39,165 nt of DNA, from IMG/VR virus record IMGVR_UViG_3300042991_000341, positions 1 through 39,165 of that record; one strand, given 5' to 3'. Source of the DNA: a virus. Position numbers and translations under genes: made by a program. The notes under the pieces were generated by a model. That model was not told where the DNA came from and ran no database searches. It was given only the letters and a program-made list of their open reading frames with translations. Below, piece after piece: positions 1 to 7,415 of this stretch (its first letter is position 1; every line of letters starts with the position of its first letter).

Positions 1-170
1 CCAAATATAAAAGACTTAACTGATTACGTTAAATACGGAGGGAATATATATGAGTTATTAAAAACAGCTAAACACTATACCAGTGTGGAGCAAGTCAAGG
101 AAGAAAGAGCTTTACGTATTAGTGTGTTTGAGTCTGTTATTTTTCACGATGAATATATTGATAAGTTTAC
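1..170. repeat. Terminal redundancy, left copy
   Basis: The first 170 bases recur as the last 170 bases of the window, with differences at positions 120 (t/c), 132 (g/a) and 144 (t/c). All three fall on third codon positions of the primase gene and are silent (Ile, Glu, Phe). The repeat means the contig is circular, or the genome is terminally redundant or circularly permuted, and that two closely related variants were present. Joining the ends gives a circle of about 38,995 bp and restores one continuous reading frame. Confidence 0.93.
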
Positions 171-450
171 TCCTCAAGTGATGCCCAACAGGCGCCCTGT
201 AAAGGCTAAAGATGACAGCCTAAAAGAACAGGTTAAGACTTATCCTGTAGAGAACTTAATTAAGTTCCAACACCGACAGGCGTGTTGTATTTGGCACAGT
301 GAAAAAACAGCTTCTCTGACTTATTATCCAAAGACAAATAGTGTCTACTGCTTCGGGTGTGGTAAGCATGGTGATGTAATAGATGTCTACCGTCAGTTGC
401 ATAATTGTGATTTCACTACCGCCGTTAATGACTTACAAAAACTTATATGA
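1..450 (+). CDS. C-terminal half of TOPRIM/CHC2 primase-like protein
   Basis: This continues the gene that starts at 38525; the frame is open from base 1 and joins in phase through the terminal repeat to give about 306 residues. The part seen here holds the end of the TOPRIM region (KDLTDYV), a linker, and a CHC2-type zinc ribbon near residues 253-277 of the joined protein: CIWH (CxxH), then CFGC (CxxC), followed by GKHGDVIDVYRQ. CHC2 fingers bind template DNA during primer synthesis. In DnaG and T7-type primases this finger comes before TOPRIM; here it comes after. The stop overlaps the next start as ATGA, so the gene is coupled to the ATPase. A GTG at 85 could be read as a start, but the continuous frame across the ends makes that unlikely. 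Confidence 0.85.
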   Translation, partial: PNIKDLTDYVKYGGNIYELLKTAKHYTSVEQVKEERALRISVFESVIFHDEYIDKFTPQVMPNRRPVKAKDDSLKEQVKTYPVENLIKFQHRQACCIWHSEKTASLTYYPKTNSVYCFGCGKHGDVIDVYRQLHNCDFTTAVNDLQKLI

Positions 451-1652
451 CTCTCGAAGAAATAAAACAAAGAGTGCGAGAAAATTACTACATGGAGGAT
501 GACACCATTATTGATGTAGCTCTGGCTTGTATTATTGCTAATCGGTTACAACTAGGTGATCCAACATGGCTTGTTATTATTGGTGCTTCTTCGGGTGGAA
601 AATCACAAATCTTGAGACCCTTAGCCATGACAGACCGCAAGTATATACATCCGATAGATGACATCACTGAGAACACCTTTCTCTCTGGCGGTGTAGCCAA
701 GGGAGGTAAAGATATTTCTTTTTTGAATACGCATGTTGGTAAGGCGGGTATGTTATCCATAAGTGACTTGACTGTATTGTTTTCTCGCAACAGTGAGTCT
801 CGTAACGCTATCCTGTCACAATTTCGCATGCTCTATGACGGTGAAATGACTAAACGAGTGGGCAATAAGGAGGACTCAGTACACTGGAAAGGTTATTTAG
901 GTGTCATTGCCGGAAGCACTCCAAGTATTTATTCTCACATGGAAGATGTGGCAGACATGGGTGAACGCTTTATTTATTTCCGTATGAAGCCCTATGATGA
1001 GCGTAAAGCCACTAAGATAGCCCTCTCCCGTAAATTATTTGGTCGTAAACTAGATGAAGAATTGGCTGAGTTATACAGTGAGTATATTGTCGATGTTGTG
1101 CGAAACGCTACTCCGAATGATCTTGAGATAACGGAAGAAGAACAAAATCATATTATTGATATTGCTGTACTAGCCGAAAAGATGCGTACCGTGAATAAAA
1201 TAGATAAATATACTAAGGATATTGAACGTATACCAACACCTGCTATGCCAATGCGTACCGCCTTACAAATAACTAACTTCGCCAAAGCACTGAAGTTAAT
1301 GCGTGGTGGTAATTTATCAAAAAGTGACATGGATATATTATATTGGCTTGGATTTTCTCTAGCTAACGAGGAGAAACGAGCTGTCATTAAGATACTTTGT
1401 GAAAGTGCTTATGGTTTATCCGCTCAAACTATTGCCGACCAAGTTGGTCTGTCTACTCCAGTAATACGTTCTGTTTTACAAAATTTGGCTTCAACTAAAG
1501 TTATTGAGAGAAATGGTGACAGCAATAACCTCACTTGGCAGATAAAAGATGCTCAGATATTAAAGATATTCGAGCGTATGTTTGGAACAGTTAAAGTATA
1601 CCGAGAAGATCGTAATCTCACGGCAGAGGAAGATGAAGATGCGCCGTTTTAA
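447..1652 (+). CDS. AAA+ ATPase, probable replicative helicase
   Basis: A 401-residue P-loop ATPase. Walker A is GASSGGKS at about residues 46-53, an acidic/hydrophobic stretch (MLSISDLTVLF) near 101-112 is the likely Walker B region, and GERFIYFRM near 177-185 looks like the sensor/arginine-finger segment. A winged-helix-like domain (LSAQTIADQVGLSTPVIRSV) lies near residues 325-352. It overlaps the primase gene by 4 nt (ATGA), so the pair is probably a primase-helicase set acting at the fork; the exact family is not certain. The protein ends AEEDEDAPF, an acidic tail closing in Pro-Phe that resembles the tip of SSB proteins. The last 35 nt overlap the convergent HNH gene. Confidence 0.75.
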   Translation: MTLEEIKQRVRENYYMEDDTIIDVALACIIANRLQLGDPTWLVIIGASSGGKSQILRPLAMTDRKYIHPIDDITENTFLSGGVAKGGKDISFLNTHVGKAGMLSISDLTVLFSRNSESRNAILSQFRMLYDGEMTKRVGNKEDSVHWKGYLGVIAGSTPSIYSHMEDVADMGERFIYFRMKPYDERKATKIALSRKLFGRKLDEELAELYSEYIVDVVRNATPNDLEITEEEQNHIIDIAVLAEKMRTVNKIDKYTKDIERIPTPAMPMRTALQITNFAKALKLMRGGNLSKSDMDILYWLGFSLANEEKRAVIKILCESAYGLSAQTIADQVGLSTPVIRSVLQNLASTKVIERNGDSNNLTWQIKDAQILKIFERMFGTVKVYREDRNLTAEEDEDAPF

Positions 1653-2133
1653 TGATAAAAGAAATAACTCGTGTTGGTACGCCGTACTGCACACTTAGTT
1701 CTATGATGTTTTTTTGTGGATATGATTTTTTAATATCGTTTTTTTGTTCTGGTGATAACCGTGATATTGAACCACGGTTTTTTTCCATCATGTTATTCAT
1801 GCTTTCGATATAAGTACCAAGCCAAAGGTGTTCAGGATTTATACAAGCTGGATTATCACAGGTATGACATACAAATTTAGTTCTATCGTTAATAAAACCA
1901 TTTTTTAATTCAAAAGATAATCTATGAGAACCTACCACCTTTCCTCTGAAGGAGGTTCTTCCATAACCATTTTTAGACAATAGTCCAGTATAAATAAAAC
2001 AACCATTTTCTTTCTTTTCATACCTACCTGAAAAGACAGAATTCCATGAGGGTCGTGATGCTTTTACTGCGGTACTTATCTTGCTTATTACCTCTTTTCG
2101 AGACTCATTTTTTTTCCACCATTTCTTTTTCAT
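1618..2133 (-). CDS. Freestanding HNH homing endonuclease
   Basis: A 171-residue basic protein with a classic HNH homing-endonuclease core: GCFIYTG near the N-terminal third, GYGRTSF, then SHRLSFELKNG, VCHTCDNPACINPEHLWLG and NNMMEKNRG. The CHTC...C pair and H/N residues form the metal and catalytic site in this family, which cuts DNA at a specific site to spread its own gene. The C-terminus (LSPEQKNDIKKSYPQ) looks like a helix-turn-helix DNA-binding tail. It lies on the strand opposite to its neighbours, its 3' end runs into the ATPase gene, and it has its own promoter. This is the usual picture of a selfish gene inserted between phage genes. Confidence 0.88.
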   Translation of the reverse strand: MKKKWWKKNESRKEVISKISTAVKASRPSWNSVFSGRYEKKENGCFIYTGLLSKNGYGRTSFRGKVVGSHRLSFELKNGFINDRTKFVCHTCDNPACINPEHLWLGTYIESMNNMMEKNRGSISRLSPEQKNDIKKSYPQKNIIELSVQYGVPTRVISFIIKTAHLHLPLP

Positions 2134-2134
2134 T

Positions 2135-2210
2135 TTGTATCGGTATTAATTTATATGAATATATTTTATACTGGAAAAAAAAATAGTCAATGTTTTTAAT
2201 ACCGATACAA
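2135..2210. repeat. 15-bp inverted repeat flanking the HNH promoter
   Basis: TTGTATCGGTATTAA at 2135-2149 and its perfect complement TTAATACCGATACAA at 2196-2210 bracket 46 bp. The left copy begins 2 nt upstream of the HNH start codon and the right copy lies just outside the -35 box. The arms could bind a repressor that loops out the promoter, or be the trace of the insertion event. Both readings are inference. Confidence 0.8.
2163..2190 (-). promoter_or_regulatory. Promoter of the HNH gene
   Basis: Read on the minus strand: TTGACT (2190-2185), a 16-nt spacer that is mostly T, then TAAAAT (2168-2163). This is a good sigma70-type promoter about 30 nt upstream of the HNH start and lies inside the 15-bp inverted repeat. 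Confidence 0.6.
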
Positions 2211-2233
2211 GATTGGAGACGATTGAAAAATGA

Positions 2234-2261
2234 AAAAAACGCCTAAGATTAAGCGTTTTTT
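2234..2261. terminator. Rho-independent terminator, probably bidirectional
   Basis: AAAAAACGC (2234-2242) pairs with GCGTTTTTT (2253-2261) around a 10-nt loop. The T-run on the + strand and the A-run before it make it usable in both directions. It separates the HNH promoter region from the late arm. Confidence 0.6.
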
Positions 2262-2278
2262 GCATTTTGAGTAAAGGG

Positions 2279-2315
2279 TTACCATACCCCCATATGGGGA
2301 TATGGTAATCTTTTT
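2279..2315 (+). terminator. Strong hairpin with T-tract
   Basis: TTACCATA (2279-2286) pairs with TATGGTAA (2301-2308), and the inside is the perfect palindrome CCCCATATGGGG (2288-2299), with one C/A mismatch between the two stems. TCTTTTT follows at once. It looks like a second terminator after the ATPase gene; a protein-binding palindrome is the alternative. Confidence 0.6.
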
Positions 2316-2453
2316 ATATATACTTGTCAAGTACTTATTTTAATAGGTAATGGCTTTGTCCTTTGTCAAGGAATTTGGGGGGTAAACTAGTATGGAAACA
2401 GAAAATAAAAAATGTTATAGTATTTAGATATTAGGAATTAATTTAATTAAAAA
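2310..2453 (+). other. Leader region before the late operon
   Basis: Non-coding and AT-rich. It has two TTGTCAAG(T/G)A-like repeats (near 2326 and 2363), a G-run (GGGGGG near 2377) and the extended -10 at 2413. An 11-codon reading frame from 2392 is preceded by the G-run at Shine-Dalgarno distance, but it is too short to support as a gene. Confidence 0.4.
2413..2421 (+). promoter_or_regulatory. Extended -10 promoter (TGTTATAGT)
   Basis: TG-N-TATAGT, a variant of the TGNTATAAT motif that recurs before many genes in this genome. Transcription would start near 2428 and reach the small genes from 2454. No clear -35 is visible. Confidence 0.45.
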
Positions 2454-2741
2454 ATGAGAGCGTTTGGTTATGAAATTCGTAGAGTAGAAGAAGATTTGAA
2501 AAGTGTTATCTTGAATAAGTTTGAAGCCAATGCGAAGGCTGGTCTTATACAAGCAAGAGTAGAGTTAAAACACCATGAACTATTATTAGAGCAATGCAAA
2601 GCATTGCTGGTTCCAAATGATGAGGAACAAACGGAATTAAAAAAGGAAATTCGATTAAATGAAGAAGCAGTCGAGCGTGATAAAAAAAGTATTAATAACT
2701 GGGAGACCCAAATTAAAGCAATTAAATATGAGCGAAATTAA
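2454..2741 (+). CDS. Small coiled-coil protein, first gene of late arm
   Basis: 95 residues, charged and helical throughout, with heptad-like spacing of Leu/Ile from about residue 10 to 90 (LKSVILNKFEANAK, ELLLEQCKALL, IRLNEEAVERDKKS). I do not recognise the family. It lies just before the terminase genes and overlaps the next gene by 14 nt, so the two are probably translated together. No Shine-Dalgarno site is seen; the leader is A/T-rich. A DNA-packaging or virion-assembly accessory is possible, but nothing in the sequence shows it. Confidence 0.6.
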   Translation: MRAFGYEIRRVEEDLKSVILNKFEANAKAGLIQARVELKHHELLLEQCKALLVPNDEEQTELKKEIRLNEEAVERDKKSINNWETQIKAIKYERN

Positions 2742-2937
2742 AACAAAACGAGTGAATAAAAGTAAAGAGATGTTGGTAGATGAGATGTTGAATAAAAAGG
2801 CTGAGGAGTTTAAGGCTGAGGTTCGTGCGTTGGAGGATAAGTATGAGTTTCGTTTGGAGCCAATATTAAATTATTCGGTGCGTGGTATCGTACCAACTAT
2901 TAATATAGTCAGGGTGGAGAAACCAAAAGTAGAATAA
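2728..2937 (+). CDS. Small charged hypothetical protein
   Basis: 69 residues from the ATG at 2728, which overlaps the upstream gene's end. An in-frame upstream start at 2659 would add 23 residues but would sit deep inside the previous gene, so the shorter form is preferred. The N-terminal two thirds are Lys/Glu-rich helix (SKEMLVDEMLNKKAEEFKAE), followed by a short strand-like end. Function unknown. The late-operon promoter at 2941 follows directly. Confidence 0.6.
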   Translation: MSEIKTKRVNKSKEMLVDEMLNKKAEEFKAEVRALEDKYEFRLEPILNYSVRGIVPTINIVRVEKPKVE

Positions 2938-2940
2938 GTG

Positions 2941-2949
2941 TGGTATAAT
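2941..2949 (+). promoter_or_regulatory. Extended -10 promoter before terminase genes
   Basis: TGGTATAAT, 25 nt before the terminase small subunit start, with GGAG in the short leader at 2954-2957. No convincing -35 box. Confidence 0.65.
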
Positions 2950-2974
2950 GTAATGGAGAAGACGTAACTACACT

Positions 2975-3325
2975 ATGGAAGAAAACAGCGAAAAATCAGT
3001 AAGGGTAAGGGGTAAGCCTTTTAAAAAGGGAGTGAGTGGTAATCCTAATGGTAGACCGCTTGGTCAAAGGAATTACGCTGAAATCTATAAAGATGCACTT
3101 ATTAAACTCGCTTCGATGAACGGTATGGAGCCAGACCAGATGGAGACAGATATTTTATTAAAAGGGTTAGCAAGCGCTCGTAAGGGTGACTATCGCTTTT
3201 GGAAAGATTTGATGGATAGGTTGCATGGACAGCCAATTAAAAAAACCGAGATGGTTGATGGTGAAGGAAACACAGTTAAGCCTTTACTTGTAAAATTTAT
3301 GTCAAATGGAGGAAACAATAATTGA
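2975..3325 (+). CDS. terS: Terminase small subunit (DUF5681-like)
   Basis: 116 residues. The N-terminal segment KPFKKGVSGNPNGRPLGQRN matches the KFKPGQSGNPKGRP signature of DUF5681 proteins, basic DNA-binding-like proteins found directly before phage large terminases. The middle is helical (MEPDQMETDILLKGLASARKG). The gene overlaps the large terminase by 20 nt, as expected for a coupled packaging pair. It should recognise phage DNA and recruit the large subunit to start packaging; that role rests on position and the N-terminal motif. Confidence 0.75.
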   Translation: MEENSEKSVRVRGKPFKKGVSGNPNGRPLGQRNYAEIYKDALIKLASMNGMEPDQMETDILLKGLASARKGDYRFWKDLMDRLHGQPIKKTEMVDGEGNTVKPLLVKFMSNGGNNN

Positions 3326-4556
3326 GATACCGGAAGAATTTGAGCGACTATTTGATAATGATTGGCGTGAATCTGCCATATGGGGTGGTCGCTCTTCTTT
3401 GAAATCTCATACAGTGGCACGGTATTTATTGATTAGGGCTCGTATGGCTAAGACGCGTATACTCTGCGCTCGTGAGTATCAGATTAGTATTGCAGACTCA
3501 TCGCATCAGTTATTGAATGACTTAATCAATAACTATGAGTTGTATGATTTTAAGGTTACTGATAAAAGTATTATAAATACTGAGACAGGTTCTGAATTTA
3601 TTTTTAAGGGGCTACACCATAATGAGCAGGGAATTAAATCTATAGAGGGTATTGATATAGCATGGGTAGAAGAAGCACAAACAATCACCCAAAATTCCTT
3701 GGAAATTCTTACACCAACTGTACGTAAGCCGAAATCACAAATCATATACACATACAACAGACTTTTGGAAGATGACCCTGTGCATAAACGCCTTGTACTT
3801 GAGGGTAGACCAAACACGCTAAAAATAAATGTAAACTATGATATAGCGATTAAGTATGGCTGGCTGGCTGATGTACTTCGTATTGAAATGGAAGACGATA
3901 AGGCTAATAGACCATCGCTATATAAAGTAAAATGGCTCGGAGAACCATCTTCGGTAGAGGGTCGCATTTTCAAAGATTGGATATTGATTGACGACATACC
4001 ACATGAAGCAAAAAAAATAGGTCGTGGTTTGGACTTTGGGTATTCAGTTGACCCTACAGCATGTACAGACATCTATGAATATAACGGCGGATATATTCTC
4101 GATGAGCTTATTTATCGGAAAGGAATGAGTAACAGTGAGATTGCTACAGCGTTGAAAGAAGGAGATATACTTACAGTAGCGGACAGTGCTGAACCGAAGA
4201 GTATTGATGAGCTTAAAGCGCATGGAATTACTATTGTTGCAGCCGAAAAAGGAAAGGATAGTGTGTTACATGGAATACAACTCATGCAGGGATTGCGTAT
4301 CTCTGTTACGTCACGTTCACAAAATATATGGCAAGAATACTCTCGTTTGATGTGGGACAGGGACAAAAATGGTGTTTGGTTGCAAAGACCGGAAAATGGT
4401 AATGATCATAGCGTCGATGGAATTAGATACTTCCTCCAACGCCATTTGAAGAAAAACCAGAATAACACTAAGGAGTTTTATGATAATTTGAAAATGAAGA
4501 AGTTTGGATATAAGTTCGCAACACCAAAAGAAAAACCTAAAGCAGGCTTGCGATAA
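3306..4556 (+). CDS. terL: Terminase large subunit (PBSX-type ATPase-nuclease)
   Basis: 416 residues. The ATPase half has a Walker A-like GGRSSLKSHT (residues 28-37), Walker B GIDIAWVEEAQ, and the coupling motif IIYTYNRLLEDDPVHKR. The RNase H-fold nuclease half has GLDFGYSVDPTACTD (first Asp), TVADSAEPKS (second) and NDHSVDGIRYFLQR (third). Order and length fit Terminase_3/PBSX-type motors, which cut and pump DNA into the prohead. The last Gly of the canonical Walker A (GxxxxGKS) is replaced by Leu; several terminase families tolerate such variants. The neighbours (small subunit before, portal after) agree. Confidence 0.92.
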   Translation: MEETIIEIPEEFERLFDNDWRESAIWGGRSSLKSHTVARYLLIRARMAKTRILCAREYQISIADSSHQLLNDLINNYELYDFKVTDKSIINTETGSEFIFKGLHHNEQGIKSIEGIDIAWVEEAQTITQNSLEILTPTVRKPKSQIIYTYNRLLEDDPVHKRLVLEGRPNTLKINVNYDIAIKYGWLADVLRIEMEDDKANRPSLYKVKWLGEPSSVEGRIFKDWILIDDIPHEAKKIGRGLDFGYSVDPTACTDIYEYNGGYILDELIYRKGMSNSEIATALKEGDILTVADSAEPKSIDELKAHGITIVAAEKGKDSVLHGIQLMQGLRISVTSRSQNIWQEYSRLMWDRDKNGVWLQRPENGNDHSVDGIRYFLQRHLKKNQNNTKEFYDNLKMKKFGYKFATPKEKPKAGLR

Positions 4557-4561
4557 AAACA

Positions 4562-4570
4562 TGGTATAAT
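4562..4570 (+). promoter_or_regulatory. Extended -10 promoter before portal
   Basis: TGGTATAAT, only 10 nt before the portal start codon. Transcription would begin about 4 nt before the ATG, giving a near-leaderless mRNA. Confidence 0.65.
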
Positions 4571-4580
4571 ATATTCAAAT

Positions 4581-6419
4581 ATGAAAATCTACGATTACGT
4601 TGAAGCACAACGCTCATTCTACGAGACACGTACAATCCCATTGCAGTCAGGAGATGACTACAGTCAATACCAACTTATTAAGGCAACTAACTATGCACGC
4701 CGTTCTCGGTATATTGATAATAATGCTTATGATGACATCATAGGTGAATATCCCTACGACAATATCTCAGAGTATCGTATTCGTCTTGAAGCACGCTCTA
4801 CAGACCGTGATATTAAGCACATGGAGGTTGAACCAATGGACGCATCTGATGAAGCTCGTGTATCTGCTATGGTCTCCACAAAAGCACTACAAAAAAAGAT
4901 GCGTGACATGCGATTTGGTAAATCACTTAATGAGTATTCTGTAGTACGACCTCGATATGGTACTACTCTCTTTAAGCGAGTAGAAACTGAGAAGGGTAAA
5001 GATGTATATATCGTGCCATGGGAAAATGTCATTACAGACATGACGGATATTCTTACTTCACCTATTGTTGAAAAACATTTTTACACTCCCGGACAACTTA
5101 AAAAACAAACGACATGGGAAAATGTCAATGAAGCAATTACAACTGCACGTGAACAAAAAAAATCAAAAGACATTGGAGGTAAATCAAATGCAGATGCAGA
5201 CACGGTTGGAACATACATCACTGTGTATGAGGTTACTGGCGAAATAGAAAAAGCAACACTCCTTGAATCACAAGGTAAGACATGGACCGATGATGACATG
5301 AATGAGTTTGTGTTAGCTCGTATTATTTATGCACCACTCGGTAAAGATAAATCAGGTAAAAATACCGGTATTATATTCCGTGTCGATGAAATTACCGAAA
5401 AGGAATATCCATATAAACTTGATGTGCGTCACCCTGTTATTGGTAGGGCATTTGGTGAAGGTATTCCTGAGGAAGTTTCAGAACATCAGAGGTGGCATAA
5501 TTTTTATAAAACAGAAGAAGCTCGTGCTGTTGCCATTGGCGGTAAAATACTATTTTATACTGACGATGGTAACGTAGTAGATAGTATTTACGCAGATGGA
5601 ATTGACCACGGTACAGTACTTCAAGTTGGGGAAGGTAAAACATTTCAACAACTTAATACTATTCCTAGTACCATACCGGTATATCAGAACATTACAGAGC
5701 AATGGGACTCTTCAGCAGATAAAAAGACTAATTCATTCGAGGCGGTTATGGGTGAGGAGTCTAAGAGTGGCACACCATTTCGAGCGCAGTATTTACAAAA
5801 TATAGCAGGAACATCACAGTTCGAACAAGAACTTGAAGATATGGGACTCTTTCTTGAAGAGCTTATTGGTGATTGGATTTTAGAAGATGCTCTTAATGAG
5901 GCAGCGAGTGCTGGAGAAATTGATGACACCTTTACTAAAGAAGAACTTGACCTTATCGACCGCACCATTATTAACAAAGAGATGATTAAGCGTGGTGCTG
6001 AGTCACTCTTACAGGGACAACTTGTTACACCAGAGATACAGGCAGTAATGGAGAAAGATATTACTACTGATTTGAAGCGAAAAGGTGCAAGACGTAAGAT
6101 TACAGATATTCAGGAATTTATTCGTAATGCAGGTAAAAAGGTTATTGTACGTACAACAGACGAACAACGCTCTAAGGCGGTACTCTTTGAGTCATATAGT
6201 AATGCTATCAACCTTGCCAAGGGTATTGATAGAACAGACCCAGTACAACTTGCGCTTCGTGATAAGGTACTCGATATGATTGGAGTGTCCGAACAGGAAC
6301 TTATGCTGTATGTAAATCAAGCAATGCAAGCGGCAGAACAAATGGCACCGCAAGGGGGACCGGTGAAGATGCAAACAGAGCAAATGAACCAAGAGCAGAG
6401 CGTAGCACCAGTAATATAA
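4581..6419 (+). CDS. Portal protein
   Basis: 612 residues, directly after the large terminase and before the scaffold and capsid genes, the standard position for a portal. The sequence is mixed alpha/beta with a helical C-terminal third and a Gln/Met-rich end (MQAAEQMAPQGGPVKMQTEQ), features common in podovirus-type portals. Segments such as YIVPWENVITD and LDVRHPVIGRAFGEGIPEEV are typical of the portal core. It would form the 12-mer ring through which DNA passes. The identification rests mainly on synteny, length and these segments. No Shine-Dalgarno site is seen; the promoter -10 is 10 nt upstream. Confidence 0.82.
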   Translation: MKIYDYVEAQRSFYETRTIPLQSGDDYSQYQLIKATNYARRSRYIDNNAYDDIIGEYPYDNISEYRIRLEARSTDRDIKHMEVEPMDASDEARVSAMVSTKALQKKMRDMRFGKSLNEYSVVRPRYGTTLFKRVETEKGKDVYIVPWENVITDMTDILTSPIVEKHFYTPGQLKKQTTWENVNEAITTAREQKKSKDIGGKSNADADTVGTYITVYEVTGEIEKATLLESQGKTWTDDDMNEFVLARIIYAPLGKDKSGKNTGIIFRVDEITEKEYPYKLDVRHPVIGRAFGEGIPEEVSEHQRWHNFYKTEEARAVAIGGKILFYTDDGNVVDSIYADGIDHGTVLQVGEGKTFQQLNTIPSTIPVYQNITEQWDSSADKKTNSFEAVMGEESKSGTPFRAQYLQNIAGTSQFEQELEDMGLFLEELIGDWILEDALNEAASAGEIDDTFTKEELDLIDRTIINKEMIKRGAESLLQGQLVTPEIQAVMEKDITTDLKRKGARRKITDIQEFIRNAGKKVIVRTTDEQRSKAVLFESYSNAINLAKGIDRTDPVQLALRDKVLDMIGVSEQELMLYVNQAMQAAEQMAPQGGPVKMQTEQMNQEQSVAPVI

Positions 6420-6420
6420 T

Positions 6421-6702
6421 ATGTGGTCAGAGCGAGAAATAACTATAGCAAAACAATTACAAGAGCCATCAACATTGGCTTTTTTGCGTAAGATATTTGT
6501 AGAGACAGCAACAAATAAAGGGGAGGTACTCGCATCAAATGTTGTTGCCCTTGATGATGCTGAATATGGGCGCATTATGAAAGTTGTGTACCTTGCAAAA
6601 GAAGAGAACAAAGCAAAAATTAATTTGATTGCGAAGATTTCAAACATGAAGCCTATTGTTGTTGGTGAAGAAAAAAAAGTTTCTACTCTTGCACCACGAT
6701 GA
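6421..6702 (+). CDS. Small helical hypothetical protein
   Basis: 93 residues, joined to the portal gene by the stop-start junction TAATATG with no Shine-Dalgarno, so translation probably depends on reinitiation. Mostly alpha-helical and charged (WSEREITIAKQLQEP, YGRIMKVVYLAKEENKAK). Function unknown; its position suggests a head-assembly accessory. Confidence 0.6.
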   Translation: MWSEREITIAKQLQEPSTLAFLRKIFVETATNKGEVLASNVVALDDAEYGRIMKVVYLAKEENKAKINLIAKISNMKPIVVGEEKKVSTLAPR

Positions 6703-6704
6703 TG

Positions 6705-6812
6705 TGGTATAATATAGACACGAGAAGAGCGCTCTCAAGGTCTAACTCCCCTCCTTCGGGTTAAAGTTTTTATATATAAAAGGTCTCACTAATCCTTAAG
6801 TGATATAGAGCC
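6705..6812 (+). promoter_or_regulatory. Promoter and structured leader of scaffold/capsid genes
   Basis: TGGTATAAT at 6705-6713 is followed by a leader of about 90 nt, the longest after any extended -10 here. The leader contains the palindrome AGAGCGCTCT (6727-6736), a C/T-rich to CTTCGGGTTA segment that can fold, and AGGTCT twice. The GCGCTCTCA string and the CCTTTCGGGTT-like string recur in the leader after the capsid gene (8711-8769), so the two leaders may be related. RNA-level control of capsid output is inference. Confidence 0.5.
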
Positions 6813-7388
6813 ATGTTTGTAGAAAACAATGAAGAAGAGATAGTTGATTCAGCTGAGACTACTATCACAGATGATGTATCAGATAACGATACCGAAAATG
6901 CAAGCAATACAGAAGATGAAGTTGCGAAGACTACAGAAAGTAGCAAGCAACAGTCAGATAAAACTGGCGAAACTACAGAGCAAAGACGTGCTCGTATCAA
7001 GCGACAATACGAACGAGAGTTTGGTAAGCAAGATAGTAAAGGTAGTAAAGAAGGTAGTGAAGAAAAAGAAGTAGGAAGTGATGAGCGTTACCAACGACTT
7101 GAACTCAAGACAGAAGGTATTACTTCAAAAAAGGCACAAGATGTAGTGTTGGAATACGCAAAATGGAAAGGAATTGACCCAGTAGATGCTCTTAAATCTC
7201 CAATTGTAAAAGCGGAGATTGCAGACCTCGAAAAGAAAACATCAGCTCCACCACCGTCAAAGCGTACTACAGCAGGTGCCACAGATTCGTTTGAGTATTG
7301 GGTTTCACAAGCTAAAAAAGGAAACTTCCCTCGTGGCGATAAAGCTATGATGGATAAACTCAAGAAAGCACGTATCTTTACATCATAA
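6813..7388 (+). CDS. Probable head scaffolding protein
   Basis: 191 residues. The N-terminal third is very acidic (MFVENNEEEIVDSAETT, then Asp/Glu/Ser/Thr-rich), the middle is Lys/Glu/Gln helix, and the C-terminus is basic and helical (AMMDKLKKARIFTS). An acidic disordered start, a helical centre and a basic helical end directly before the major capsid gene are the usual signs of a scaffold, which guides capsid shell assembly and then leaves. No sequence motif proves it. Confidence 0.72.
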   Translation: MFVENNEEEIVDSAETTITDDVSDNDTENASNTEDEVAKTTESSKQQSDKTGETTEQRRARIKRQYEREFGKQDSKGSKEGSEEKEVGSDERYQRLELKTEGITSKKAQDVVLEYAKWKGIDPVDALKSPIVKAEIADLEKKTSAPPPSKRTTAGATDSFEYWVSQAKKGNFPRGDKAMMDKLKKARIFTS

Positions 7389-7415
7389 TTTAACCCTTAA
7401 AACTAAAAATAAATT

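Noticed and set aside
2392-2427. 11-codon frame (METENKKCYSI) after a G-rich Shine-Dalgarno-like run
   Set aside because: Too short and overlapping the -10 element; could be a leader peptide, but nothing else supports it.
6192-6647. 151-codon minus-strand frame overlapping portal end
   Set aside because: Overlaps two well-supported + genes and has no family-like sequence.
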